A stretch of DNA of 15,512 bases from an uncultured Clostridia bacterium (GTDB lineage: Bacteria; Bacillota; Clostridia; Oscillospirales; CAG-272), in NCBI GenBank assembly GCA_946404295.1, contig CAMJDE010000017.1, forward strand, positions 1 to 15,512, given 5' to 3'. Position numbers and translations under genes: made by a program. The notes beneath the pieces are model-generated. The model was not told the origin of the DNA and made no database searches. It saw only the letters and a program-made list of their open reading frames with translations. Below, one piece after another: positions 1 to 7,691 of the stretch (positions are counted from its first letter, which is position 1; the number at the start of each line of letters is the position of its first letter).

Positions 1-846
1 CACGAGATCGGCTCGCCTGTCGGGCAGGTAGCGAAGCGTTTCGCTGCGGAAATAGTTGAAGAACGGATAGAACTTCGTCATCGTGTTCTCGGAGTAGCCG
101 TCCTTCTTGTAGGTGCGGCAAACGCCGATGCCCGAGACCGCGCAGATATCGTAATCGAAACCTTCGCGCGTGCAGAGGTCGACCGCGTAGGTGAGAAGCC
201 CGTTGGTGCCCGTGAGCCCTTCGCCGCAGGTGATGCTGTCGCCGAGAAACGCGACCTTGTAGGTGTTGTCCGCGGGGCGCTCAAGGAAGTATCCCGTCAT
301 CGTGACGCCCTGCGCCATCAGCAGGAGCCCCTTCGTGTCGTTCGCCACTCTGGTCCGGCGACGGACCCTGACGTGATGAACGCCGTCCGCAAGCCCCGAC
401 GCGATACGGATCGTCCCGGATCCCTCGACGGCGACGTCGTGGGCGGTGCCGTCCACCTCGACCGTGAGTGTGGCGCTGCGACCCCCGCTGAACTCGACGT
501 TCATCTTAAGGTCGCCCGAGCCCTCGAACTCGAACTCAAGCCCCGCCGCCGTCCAGTCAAGAACCACGGCGCTCCTATAATACCGGCTTCTGCCGAGGAG
601 TTTGATATACTCCTGATTGTTCTGGAAAGAATAGTAGACGTTCGGCTCCGGCGCGGGCCGCTCGGTGGTCGCCGCGGTCGTTTCCGCCTCGGTCGTGTTC
701 GCCCCGGCCGTTTCCGGTTCGGTCCCGACGGGTTCGGTACCGGTTGCGGTCGTCTCGGTCGCGCCTTTCTTCTCGCAGGACGCGAGGGCGAAGATCGAAA
801 ACAGCATACAGCCGATCAAAAGAAGGGAGAACGCTCTGCGGCTCAT
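1..846 (-). CDS. CE2-type acetyl esterase lipoprotein (3' end cut by window edge)
   Basis: Probably a surface-anchored carbohydrate esterase that removes acetyl groups from plant polysaccharides or oligosaccharides. Only 282 codons are visible, open to base 1. A lipoprotein signal peptide ends in LASC (Cys24) and is followed by a Thr/Glu-rich linker to about residue 65. Residues about 72-170 look like the N-terminal jelly roll of family CE2 (GRSRYY, then LDWTAAGLEFEFEGSG). The SGNH core starts near residue 200 with GDSITCGEG, Ser204 being the predicted nucleophile; this motif is characteristic of CE2 acetylxylan/glucomannan esterases. The catalytic His would lie beyond the left edge. The ATG at 846 follows TAAGGAGG at good spacing. 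It lies 134 bases downstream of the next SGNH gene, and its upstream region and leader are a near copy of that gene's. Family-level confidence is good; the substrate is inferred. Confidence 0.85.
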   Translation of the reverse strand, partial: MSRRAFSLLLIGCMLFSIFALASCEKKGATETTATGTEPVGTEPETAGANTTEAETTAATTERPAPEPNVYYSFQNNQEYIKLLGRSRYYRSAVVLDWTAAGLEFEFEGSGDLKMNVEFSGGRSATLTVEVDGTAHDVAVEGSGTIRIASGLADGVHHVRVRRRTRVANDTKGLLLMAQGVTMTGYFLERPADNTYKVAFLGDSITCGEGLTGTNGLLTYAVDLCTREGFDYDICAVSGIGVCRTYKKDGYSENTMTKFYPFFNYFRSETLRYLPDRRADLV

Positions 847-910
847 AAAAAACCTCCTTAACGAAAACCGTATTCTGGATAGCGGAAAACCGCGGTTTTG
901 GCAAGAGCGG
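674..910 (-). repeat. Duplicated upstream region plus lipoprotein leader, copy 1
   Basis: This stretch aligns without gaps to 2161-2397 at a constant offset of 1487 bases. It covers the putative promoter and palindrome, the ribosome site, the start codon and the first 58 or so codons (signal peptide, lipobox and linker). Bases 841-903 are identical to 2328-2390. Similarity fades where the mature domains begin and about 10 bases beyond the -35-like element. Confidence 0.9.
876..904 (-). promoter_or_regulatory. Putative promoter with palindromic operator, copy 1
   Basis: On the minus strand a TTGCCA (-35 like, 899-904) lies 17 bases from TATCCA (a weak -10, 876-881). The spacer is almost filled by a perfect 14-base palindrome, AAAACCGCGGTTTT (886-899). 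The -10 match is poor, so the promoter call is tentative. The palindrome is certain, and is preserved unchanged in the second copy at 2373-2386. A dimeric regulator bound there would contact RNA polymerase directly; this is inference. Confidence 0.4.
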
Positions 911-980
911 GAGGACGGATTGTTCCGCGGCGTCCGCCGTCAAGCCTTGCGCCGTCGCTCCCGTATCCGTCGGACGGGAA

Positions 981-2333
981 CTACGACATCAAAAGACCCA
1001 AAATCTCAAATTGCTTTCTGGCGGCACTTGAGACCGTGATCGTGACCGTGTGCATTTTCGATTCGTTCGAGGTGTACAACTCCACCGCGGCGGGATAGTC
1101 GCCCCATCCGTTCGGGAAGTTGCCGTTCACGAACCCCAAGTTCACGCCGTCGATCTTGACGTTGACGATGCCGGTTTTGCCGTCCGTCGTTTTGTAGTAC
1201 AGCAGACCGAAGTTCGCAAATTCGGCTTCAAAGGTGATCGTGCCTCCGTTGTCGGTCGCCCAGCCGTTTTGGAACTTCTTCGGGGTCGTTTGGCGGATGA
1301 AGTTTCCGTCGGGACGCGCAACCAGCCCCGCGGAGTTCTTCTCGTACAGACCCGCGTTTGCGTATTTGTCCCCCATGATCGAGGGAGTCGCCGGGTCGAA
1401 AGGCGTGACCTCGCCCGCGGCGGGGGAGGCGCCTACTTGCTCGAGAAAGTGGGTGACGATCTCCGCGACCCAGCCGTGACCGATGGGATTGGGATGCGTG
1501 CCGTCGGCTGAAATATCGCTGAAAGAGAAGTTGCCCGCCTCGATTTCCGGCGTGACCGCGTCGTGATACGAAAGGACGGGCACGCCGTACGCTCTTGCCG
1601 CGGTTGCGTGCGCGGTCTGACAGTTGCCGCCGCCCTTGAGGGTCATCTCGATCAGGACGACCGCCGGGTTCGTGGGAGCGGCAAGGCACTTTCGGATCAG
1701 GCTTTCCATGCAAGCCGTGTAGAACTCGTCGTCGCTGTCGTTGATGAACTCGATGAAAATGATGTCCGGATCCATGGAGAGGACGTCTCTTTCCACCCGA
1801 TGGACCGCAAGATAGGTGTCGGTGGCGCCGATCCCCGCGCTCTTGCAGACGATCCGGCTCTTTCCGTTCTCGTTGAACCATGCCTCGGTACGTCTCCTGA
1901 AGGAGTTCGGTCCGCTCAGGGAACCGCTGCCCTCGGTGATCGAGTCGCCGAGAAAGAAGATTTTCGTTTCTCCCGCGTAACTCTGGTCATAGATTTGGTC
2001 AAGTTTGGCTTTGAGGCGCGTGACGTCGCCCTCGTAGTGCACCGAGCGGGCAAGCATATTTTCGGTCATGCCGGAAGCGGGATTGAAGGGCGCGTCCGCG
2101 ACGGGAAACTCGTCGACCCTCGGACCTTCATCAACCGGCGCCTCGGTCACGCTCGGGGCGGCGGTCGTTTCCGTCGCGGTCGTGTTCGCCTCGGCCGTTT
2201 CCGGCTTGGTCCCGACGGGTTCGGTACCGGTTGCGGTCGTATCGACCGCGCCTTTCTTCCCACAGGACGCGAGGGCGAAGATCGAAAACAGCATACAGCC
2301 GATAAAAAGAAGGGAGAACGCTCTGCGGCTCAT
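981..2333 (-). CDS. SGNH/GDSL-hydrolase lipoprotein with C-terminal beta-sandwich domain
   Basis: A 450-residue surface lipoprotein of the SGNH esterase superfamily, probably a carbohydrate O-acetyl esterase. The signal peptide ends in LASC (Cys24), then a Thr/Glu-rich linker runs to about residue 70. The SGNH core spans about 95-300. It has FFLGDSITEGSG with nucleophile Ser131, a conserved Gly in SAGIGATDT, FIEFIND (block III Asn198, lacking the usual GxND glycine) and DGTHPN with the Asp277/His280 pair. Residues about 335-450 look like a beta-sandwich (alternating VNVKIDGV and AVELYTS strands) that may bind carbohydrate. The ATG at 2333 has TAAGGAGG upstream; the stop is TAG. Its leader matches that of the downstream CE2-type gene, but the domain order is reversed. 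The substrate is not readable from sequence. Confidence 0.85.
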   Translation of the reverse strand: MSRRAFSLLFIGCMLFSIFALASCGKKGAVDTTATGTEPVGTKPETAEANTTATETTAAPSVTEAPVDEGPRVDEFPVADAPFNPASGMTENMLARSVHYEGDVTRLKAKLDQIYDQSYAGETKIFFLGDSITEGSGSLSGPNSFRRRTEAWFNENGKSRIVCKSAGIGATDTYLAVHRVERDVLSMDPDIIFIEFINDSDDEFYTACMESLIRKCLAAPTNPAVVLIEMTLKGGGNCQTAHATAARAYGVPVLSYHDAVTPEIEAGNFSFSDISADGTHPNPIGHGWVAEIVTHFLEQVGASPAAGEVTPFDPATPSIMGDKYANAGLYEKNSAGLVARPDGNFIRQTTPKKFQNGWATDNGGTITFEAEFANFGLLYYKTTDGKTGIVNVKIDGVNLGFVNGNFPNGWGDYPAAVELYTSNESKMHTVTITVSSAARKQFEILGLLMS

Positions 2334-2397
2334 AAAAAACCTCCTTAACGAAAACCGTATTCTGGATAGCGGAAAACCGCGGTTTTGGCAAAAGCGG
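2161..2397 (-). repeat. Duplicated upstream region plus lipoprotein leader, copy 2
   Basis: Partner of 674-910. It contains the same ribosome site, palindrome and signal-peptide codons. Substitutions are scattered in the linker (for example Glu25 to Gly and Glu to Lys in the GTxPETA segment), while the 63 bases around the start codon are unchanged. Confidence 0.9.
2363..2391 (-). promoter_or_regulatory. Putative promoter with palindromic operator, copy 2
   Basis: Same arrangement as copy 1: TTGCCA (2386-2391), 17-base spacer carrying AAAACCGCGGTTTT (2373-2386), TATCCA (2363-2368), then the ribosome site of the SGNH gene. The weak -10 keeps the promoter call tentative. Confidence 0.4.
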
Positions 2398-2464
2398 GGG
2401 AGACGTAACCCGGGACGGGAAACAAAACCTTGACCGTGCCGAACGGCGCGGGAACTTCTGTTTA

Positions 2465-2496
2465 TTTACAGCCGCCTGCGCGCAGGCGAATGTAAA
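2465..2496 (-). terminator. Terminator-like hairpin after the EEP-family gene
   Basis: Nested inverted repeat just downstream of the stop at 2526. The outer arms are TTTACA and TGTAAA, a two-base mismatch follows, and the core is the perfect 16-base palindrome CGCCTGCGCGCAGGCG. On the minus strand it is followed by TAAATAAAC rather than a clean T run; on the plus strand an A-rich stretch follows. It separates the three-gene block from the separately promoted SGNH genes. The rest of 2398-2525 shows nothing further. Confidence 0.5.
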
Positions 2497-2525
2497 AAAT
2501 CAAATCGTTCGCCGCGGCGCAATTC

Positions 2526-3494
2526 TTATTGCCGGGTCAGGGTAAGTTCCGCGTAAATGGGTCTGTGGTCGGTCGGCAGCGTGTCGGTGATCACCTCGTA
2601 TTTCGTCGCCGCCGCGCGATAGATCAGCCCGCTCTTGTACCAAATGAAATCAATGACCGTGCCCTTTTCGGGGAAGGTCGCGGAGTTGCCGTTGACCTTT
2701 TCGGTCGCGCTCGTGCGGGCGTTCAGGTACCCCTCGGTCGGGAGCGACGTTTTCGAGATCGTCCCGATCTCGAGGTTGAAGTCGCCGCCGAGGATGAACG
2801 GGATATTCGGGAAATTGGTTTTCAGGTAGTTGACGATGATATTGATCTGCGCCTTGCAAGCCGTCGTCGCGTAGTCGACGTGCACCGGCACCACGACGAG
2901 CTGCGCGCCGCTCTCCTTGTGGCGGAGCCGCGCCCAGACCATATAGCGATCGTATTTCGAGCCGTTTTCGTCGCCCGCGGAGCCGATCTTTTCGCACCCC
3001 TGGCTCATCAGATCAAAAACCGTCGTATTATAGACGACCATCGTGCTCGCGTTCTTGCCGGACACCGTCGCGTAGTCCGACGCGTCGGTCATCTTCTGAC
3101 GGATCCCGTCCGCCGACGCGACGGTGTTGCACTCCTGCAAAAGGACCAGGTCGGGCGATTTGGCGCTGATCGCGGCGCCGAGTTTTCTGTATTTATCCTC
3201 GATCGTCGCTTCTCCGCTCCGATCGTAGTCGGCGTTCTGCGCGTTCAGCGACACGATCTTCAGAACGATCGGTTCGGGTTCCGGCGCCTCGGTCGCGGGG
3301 ACGGTCGTTTCGGGGGCGGTCGTTTCGGGGGCGGTCGTCCCGCCCTCGCCCGTCGTTTCGGGAGTTGTCGTCTCCGCCGCGGTCGTCTTCGCCGCGGTCG
3401 TCTCCGCCTCCTCGGGCGCAAGCGCGCAGGAAGCGAGACCGAGCCCCGCGAGGCAGGCAAGGAACAGCGCAAGGATCCGTTTCGTCGTTTTCAT
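2526..3494 (-). CDS. Endonuclease/exonuclease/phosphatase (EEP) family lipoprotein
   Basis: A 322-residue secreted lipoprotein of the metal-dependent EEP (DNase I-like) fold. Members cleave phosphodiesters in nucleic acids, inositol phosphates or sphingolipids. The lipobox is LASC (Cys23), and residues 30-72 are a Pro/Thr/Glu linker. EEP motifs occur in order: SLNAQN (Asn84), LLQEC (metal-binding Glu121), PVHVD (His205), GGDFNLE (Asp238, Asn240), IDFIW (Asp282) and TDHRP (Asp309, His310). All core catalytic residues are present. The ATG at 3494 is chosen because AAGGAGA precedes it and it starts a proper signal peptide; an in-frame ATG at 3668 would overlap the upstream gene and lack a signal. 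The gap to the solute-binding gene upstream is 97 bases, so co-transcription is likely. The substrate is unknown; extracellular nucleic acid or phosphate scavenging is one guess. Confidence 0.88.
   Translation of the reverse strand: MKTTKRILALFLACLAGLGLASCALAPEEAETTAAKTTAAETTTPETTGEGGTTAPETTAPETTVPATEAPEPEPIVLKIVSLNAQNADYDRSGEATIEDKYRKLGAAISAKSPDLVLLQECNTVASADGIRQKMTDASDYATVSGKNASTMVVYNTTVFDLMSQGCEKIGSAGDENGSKYDRYMVWARLRHKESGAQLVVVPVHVDYATTACKAQINIIVNYLKTNFPNIPFILGGDFNLEIGTISKTSLPTEGYLNARTSATEKVNGNSATFPEKGTVIDFIWYKSGLIYRAAATKYEVITDTLPTDHRPIYAELTLTRQ
3303..3338 (-). repeat. 15-base tandem repeat encoding the PETTA linker
   Basis: The unit GGTCGTTTCGGGGGC (plus strand) occurs twice in full and starts a third time, coding for Ala-Pro-Glu-Thr-Thr repeats in the linker of the EEP lipoprotein. 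Being a multiple of three, copy-number changes would alter only linker length. Confidence 0.85.
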
Positions 3495-3591
3495 CGTTTT
3501 TCTCCTTTTTTGTGTGCCTTTCACCGGGGGCTCGGTTGTCTTCGGACCACCCGGGGTTTCGCCGCGGAGGGGCGGTTGATTCGGCTTGTGA

Positions 3592-5286
3592 TTACGATTT
3601 CGGAAGTTCGTACCAGGAGGCGAGGATCTTGTCGAGCTTCGCCTGTTTCGTCTTGATATAGGACGCATAGTTGGAGACGAGTTCGCTCGACGTCACTTCG
3701 GAGTTGCCCCGCATCATGATCCAGAAGAAACGGCGGTCGGTGCCGACGCAGTCCTCGATCATCTTGTCGCGTCCGGTGATGACGCTGTCGTAGATGATGT
3801 CGAGCATACGGTCGGTCCCCTGGTTGTAGACCGTGGTCTTGTACTTCATCACGGTCTCGAGGAACTCGCGGCGGATCTCGGCGGAATTTTCGCAGTTGTA
3901 CTGCAGGAACGCCGAAATCGCCCTTGCTTTACGGGGATTGACGTGGACGTTGATCGCGCCCGCGTCGCCGATGGTGTGGATGCACGTGTTGTAGTGCTTC
4001 TCTTCGCTGATCTTGGGAAGAGGAACGACCGTAAAGAGATCTTCCATCTGCTGGAACTGTTCATCCTCCAGCGCGCCGAGTACGACGGTCCCGGCGGTGA
4101 GCAGCGTGCCCTCCGCGAACTTGATCCGGTGGTAGGTCGCGCCGGGATTCTCGGGCGTAGACCCATCGTAGTTGTTCTTGGTACCGACCGATCCCTTGCC
4201 GGCGTAGACCGCCGCGACGGCGTCGAAGATCCTGCCGAGCGCGGTGGGGTCCTCGGAATAGTAGATCCAATCCTTGTCGTTGTACGGGCTGCTCGCGTCC
4301 TCGATCTTTCTTACTTCGAACAGATTGTCTTCGGACGCGGAGAAAATGTACATCTCGGAGGTGAGTCCCCCGTGGTTGTCGGCGACGATGCCGAGAACGT
4401 CGGTGATCGAATCCTGTCCGTCGTTGTTTTCGTCCACCCAGATCGCCTCACAGAGTTTGCCGAGGACGTCCCACGTCCACTTGCCCTCCTCAACGAAGTC
4501 GAAGAAGCGCGTCGAGAGTTGCTCGCCCGTGCCGAGCGGGTCGTCTTCGGACAGGATCGCGGGCGCGAGCTTCTCGGCGTTTGCGTCCATCATCGTGACG
4601 TTGACGGGGATCACGCCCAACGCGCGCAGAATATCGAGAAAATAGTCCCCGGCGAGGACGTAACTGCGGTCGCCGGTCAGCGACAGACTGTTCATATAGT
4701 CGGTCATCCAGCCCTGCGCCTCAAAATCGAAGAAGGAGTTGGGGATCGAGCGGATGTCCTTGAACACGCCGTTGAGGTTCGCCACGTTGAGGTCGGAGAT
4801 CATATTGACGAACAGATCGGGCGCGTCGTTCGCGTTGCCCTGAACCACCGTCGTGATCTGCTCTGCCTGTTTGCTCCACGCATAGTCCCAGTAGGTGTAT
4901 TCGGGCTTCACTTGGAGCAGGTCGCAAGCCGCTTTGTTGCGCTCGTAGACCATCTGCTCGATCCGCGGGGTCGTGCCGAGGACGACTTCGTCGGGGCCGA
5001 CCACGTACTTGTCGTTTTTCGAGGTCTTTTCGGCGTCGCTGTGGTTGCTGAGTTCGATTTTGAGCGTCCGGTCCCGCTCGATGATGACCTGGACGTTGCG
5101 CGCGATTTCGTCCCATTTCGGGTCGAGGGTCGCCTCGGCGGTCGTCGGCGTCGCGGTCGTCCCGTCGGTCACGAGGGTCGTCGCCTCGGTCGCGGGGACG
5201 GTGGCGGCGGGCGTTTTGCCGCCGCACGAGGCGAGCGAGAGGACGAGCGTCGCGAGAAGCAAAAGAACGCTGATTAGTTTTTTCAT
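3592..5286 (-). CDS. Extracellular solute-binding lipoprotein (carbohydrate ABC importer type)
   Basis: A 564-residue lipoprotein resembling the large family 1 solute-binding proteins that deliver oligosaccharides to ABC importers in Bacillota. The signal peptide ends LASC (Cys21), followed by a Thr/Ala-rich linker to about residue 55. The body shows family features: ANDAPDLFVNMISDL (a hinge-strand region near residue 155), the LAGDYFLDILRALGVIPVN segment, EEGKWTWDVLGKLCEAIW and, towards the C-terminus, HVNPRKARAISAFLQY. The ATG at 5286 follows AAAGGA at normal spacing; the stop is TAA. It sits 55 bases after the beta-galactosidase gene, which suggests a galactoside ligand. No permease or ATPase gene is present here, so the partners must be elsewhere. 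Family call is firm; ligand is inferred from context only. Confidence 0.88.
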   Translation of the reverse strand: MKKLISVLLLLATLVLSLASCGGKTPAATVPATEATTLVTDGTTATPTTAEATLDPKWDEIARNVQVIIERDRTLKIELSNHSDAEKTSKNDKYVVGPDEVVLGTTPRIEQMVYERNKAACDLLQVKPEYTYWDYAWSKQAEQITTVVQGNANDAPDLFVNMISDLNVANLNGVFKDIRSIPNSFFDFEAQGWMTDYMNSLSLTGDRSYVLAGDYFLDILRALGVIPVNVTMMDANAEKLAPAILSEDDPLGTGEQLSTRFFDFVEEGKWTWDVLGKLCEAIWVDENNDGQDSITDVLGIVADNHGGLTSEMYIFSASEDNLFEVRKIEDASSPYNDKDWIYYSEDPTALGRIFDAVAAVYAGKGSVGTKNNYDGSTPENPGATYHRIKFAEGTLLTAGTVVLGALEDEQFQQMEDLFTVVPLPKISEEKHYNTCIHTIGDAGAINVHVNPRKARAISAFLQYNCENSAEIRREFLETVMKYKTTVYNQGTDRMLDIIYDSVITGRDKMIEDCVGTDRRFFWIMMRGNSEVTSSELVSNYASYIKTKQAKLDKILASWYELPKS

Positions 5287-5303
5287 ACACGTAATCCTTT
5301 CTT

Positions 5304-5318
5304 TGCGCCGGAGGCGCA
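5304..5318 (-). other. Short hairpin between beta-galactosidase and binding-protein genes
   Basis: TGCGCC and GGCGCA flank a three-base loop. On the transcribed (minus) strand it is followed by A-rich sequence and the ribosome site of the solute-binding gene, not by a T run, so it is not a normal terminator. It could protect the 5' end of a processed binding-protein transcript; this is speculative. Confidence 0.4.
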
Positions 5319-5341
5319 GCTTTTCTTAATTCTGATCCTGT

Positions 5342-7381
5342 TTATTTTTCCGAATATTTAAAGATACCGAGACCGTAAGCGTCGAGGCTCGAGACGTCGG
5401 TCTCTTTGCCCGAGATCAGATCGGTCATCTTTCGTCCGAGCGGGACGGTCACCGGGACGTCGGAGTAGTTCTCGACGAATACGTACCGATCGCTCCCGTC
5501 CTCCCGGACGTGAGCGCTGACGCCGTATCCGAGCGGGTCGACGGTTCCGGTCGCGGTTCTGACGCCGCGCTCTTTGACGATCCCGGAGATCACGGCGTCG
5601 CTGAGGGTCCCGCAGTCCCTTGCCGCCTGATAGTAGGCGCGCCCCGCGCCGTATGCGTTCGACGTGACGACGGGCATCCCGCGGTAAAAGTCGTCGCCGT
5701 AAACGGCGAGCACCTCGGCGCCTTCGGCGTGGATCAGTTCGCAGTAATCGACGAGTTTGTGCTTTGCGCCCTTGTATTCGCAGAAGTTCTGATCCTGCGG
5801 ATAGAGCGTATCGATCTCCTCGTTCCAGATCCCGAAAACCTCGCGCAGTTTTCCGCCCGGGAACCCGCCGAGGTGGCAGAGATCGTTTTCGTCCACCATA
5901 CCGAGCGTATAGGTCGCGTAGAGCGCGCCGCCCCGCTCGACGAAGCGCGCGAAGTTGTCGATGGTTTCGGCGTCCGCGACGTACTGCATCGGCGCGACGA
6001 CGATCTTATAGGACGACAGGTCGTCGTGCGGTCCGATCACGTCGCAGTTGATCCCCCGCTTCCAGAATACGCCGTAATACGATCTTACGGTTTCGATGTA
6101 ATTCTTCGTGTGTTTTGAGAAGCCGTGACTGGCGTCGAGCAGCCACCTGCTTTCCCAATCGTAGACGACGGCGACCTCCGATCTGACGGCGGTGCCGCAG
6201 ATCTCGTCGACTTTTTTCAGAAGTTCGCCTTTGCGTTTGACCGTCTCGAAAACCCGCGTCTTTTCGGTCCCGACGTGATCGACGATCGCGCCGTGGAACT
6301 TTTCCTGTCCGCCGCGCCCCTTCCGGAACTGAAAGTAAAGGATGCTGTCGGAACCGTGCGCCACCGCCTGAAAGGGGGAGAGCGTTTCCATACCCGGGCG
6401 CATGATCTTGTTGTAATCGCGCCAGTTGACGATGCTCGGCGTGTTCTCCATCAGGATGAACGGTTTCAGCGTCAGACCCCGGACGTTATCGTACCCGAAC
6501 GCCGCGTGGATGGCGGTGTCCTGCTGATCTCCCGAATGCCACGCCGGATAGGAATCGCAGGAGGCAAAATCAATCACGCCCCGGAAACGGCGGTAATCGA
6601 GCCCGGAGTAATTGATCATCATGTTCGTCGTGACCGGCAATTCGGGGCAGATCTCTTTCAGCGGAGCGATCTCCGCCCGCATAAAGTCGACGGTCATCTC
6701 GGTCACGAACCGCCGCCAATCGCAGATCAGCCCCATGTGGCTCTGCTCGGTGTACGGCGTCGGCGGTTCGATCTGCTCGAACGAGTCGTAGGTATGGCTC
6801 CAGAAATACGACCAGTAGGCGTGATTCAACTCGTGAATATCGTTATGAAACTTTCGTCTGAGATATTCCCGGAAGTTCGCGGCGCAGAGAGGACAAAAAC
6901 ATTCTCCGCCGTATTCGTTTGACACGTGCCAACCGATCACCGCCGGGTGTTTCCCGTACCGTTCGGCAAGTTTGGAGTTGATGATCCCGACCTTCTCCCG
7001 GTAGACGGGGGAGGAATAGCAATGATTGTGTCGGGAATTGAAATGCTCGCGCACCCCGTCCCGGTCGACCCGCAAAACCTCCGGATATTTGTCGGCGAGC
7101 CAATGCGGACGCGCCCCGGACGGCGTCCCGAGGAGCACCCGTCCGCCGTTCTCGTAGATCTTGTCGAGGACCTTGTCAAAATAGTCAAACTCGAAAACGC
7201 CCTCGCTCGGCTCGATCATGGACCAGGCAAACAGACCGACCGTCATCTCGTTGCACTCGGCGAGTTTCATCAGGCGCATATCTTCGTCGATTATCCCCGG
7301 ATAATCGACCCATTGATCGGGATTGTAGTCCCCGCCGTATAGAAAATGAGGAAAGTTTTCGTTTACGTAGGTTTTGCTCAT
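5342..7381 (-). CDS. Family GH42 beta-galactosidase
   Basis: Hydrolyses terminal beta-linked galactose from short galactosides in the cytoplasm; 679 residues, normal for GH42, no signal peptide. The N-terminus has the family hallmark YGGDYNPDQW (residues 15-24). The acid/base is Glu156 in HVSNEYGGE and the nucleophile Glu312 in LMENTPS. Cys121 with the CFCPLC cluster (161, 163, 166) matches the zinc site of many GH42 enzymes. Residues about 395-600 form the trimerisation (flavodoxin-like) domain, and the C-terminal 60 residues a small beta domain. The ATG at 7381 follows AAGGAGG at a longish 11 bases. First gene of a likely transcript with the solute-binding and EEP lipoproteins. Some GH42 enzymes act on galactan or alpha-L-arabinopyranosides, so the exact substrate is open. 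Confidence 0.95.
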   Translation of the reverse strand: MSKTYVNENFPHFLYGGDYNPDQWVDYPGIIDEDMRLMKLAECNEMTVGLFAWSMIEPSEGVFEFDYFDKVLDKIYENGGRVLLGTPSGARPHWLADKYPEVLRVDRDGVREHFNSRHNHCYSSPVYREKVGIINSKLAERYGKHPAVIGWHVSNEYGGECFCPLCAANFREYLRRKFHNDIHELNHAYWSYFWSHTYDSFEQIEPPTPYTEQSHMGLICDWRRFVTEMTVDFMRAEIAPLKEICPELPVTTNMMINYSGLDYRRFRGVIDFASCDSYPAWHSGDQQDTAIHAAFGYDNVRGLTLKPFILMENTPSIVNWRDYNKIMRPGMETLSPFQAVAHGSDSILYFQFRKGRGGQEKFHGAIVDHVGTEKTRVFETVKRKGELLKKVDEICGTAVRSEVAVVYDWESRWLLDASHGFSKHTKNYIETVRSYYGVFWKRGINCDVIGPHDDLSSYKIVVAPMQYVADAETIDNFARFVERGGALYATYTLGMVDENDLCHLGGFPGGKLREVFGIWNEEIDTLYPQDQNFCEYKGAKHKLVDYCELIHAEGAEVLAVYGDDFYRGMPVVTSNAYGAGRAYYQAARDCGTLSDAVISGIVKERGVRTATGTVDPLGYGVSAHVREDGSDRYVFVENYSDVPVTVPLGRKMTDLISGKETDVSSLDAYGLGIFKYSEK

Positions 7382-7442
7382 AAGGGCGGGGTCCTCCTTG
7401 TCGGGCTCCGAAGTATTGCATATTATTGCGCTTCTTTATAGC

Positions 7443-7451
7443 ATTATAACA
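7443..7451 (-). promoter_or_regulatory. Extended -10 promoter of the beta-galactosidase transcript
   Basis: On the minus strand TGTTATAAT gives a perfect TATAAT (7443-7448) with the upstream TGn extension. No good -35 hexamer lies at 16-18 bases, as expected for an extended -10 promoter. The predicted leader to the ATG is about 55 bases. About 120 bases further upstream is a small palindrome ATAACGTTAT (7565-7574), a possible but unproven operator. Confidence 0.65.
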
Positions 7452-7658
7452 TAAAAAACGCGCAAAATCCATAGCAATTCTTACAGTTTCTCCGAAAAGC
7501 ACGTTGCGGAATTGTAACGCAAAACGCGGCGATTTTCGTTGCTTTTCTTGCACCCCCTTTTTGAATAACGTTATGCAAGCGGTACTCGCCCCGCCGCGGG
7601 AAAAAGCGAATCTTTCCCCGCGGCGCAACTCTATGCTGCTCCTTCGGAGCAAATATGA

Positions 7659-7686
7659 GAAGCCCGCGCCGAACGGCGCGGGCTTC
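7659..7686. other. Strong GC-rich hairpin
   Basis: Twelve perfect base pairs (GAAGCCCGCGCC with GGCGCGGGCTTC) around a GAAC loop. Neither side has a T run (plus: GTGATATAG; minus: TCATATTTGC), so it is only a weak terminator candidate. It directly adjoins the second copy of the intergenic repeat. Confidence 0.5.
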
Positions 7687-7691
7687 GTGAT

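Noticed and set aside
911..980. Weak inverted repeat TCCCGT/ACGGGA (959-979) after the SGNH gene
   Set aside because: Six pairs with a nine-base loop and no T run; too weak to call a terminator. Nothing else is evident in this gap.
3495..3668. EEP lipoprotein start at 3668
   Set aside because: It would overlap the upstream gene by 77 bases and bury the signal peptide; no ribosome site is evident.
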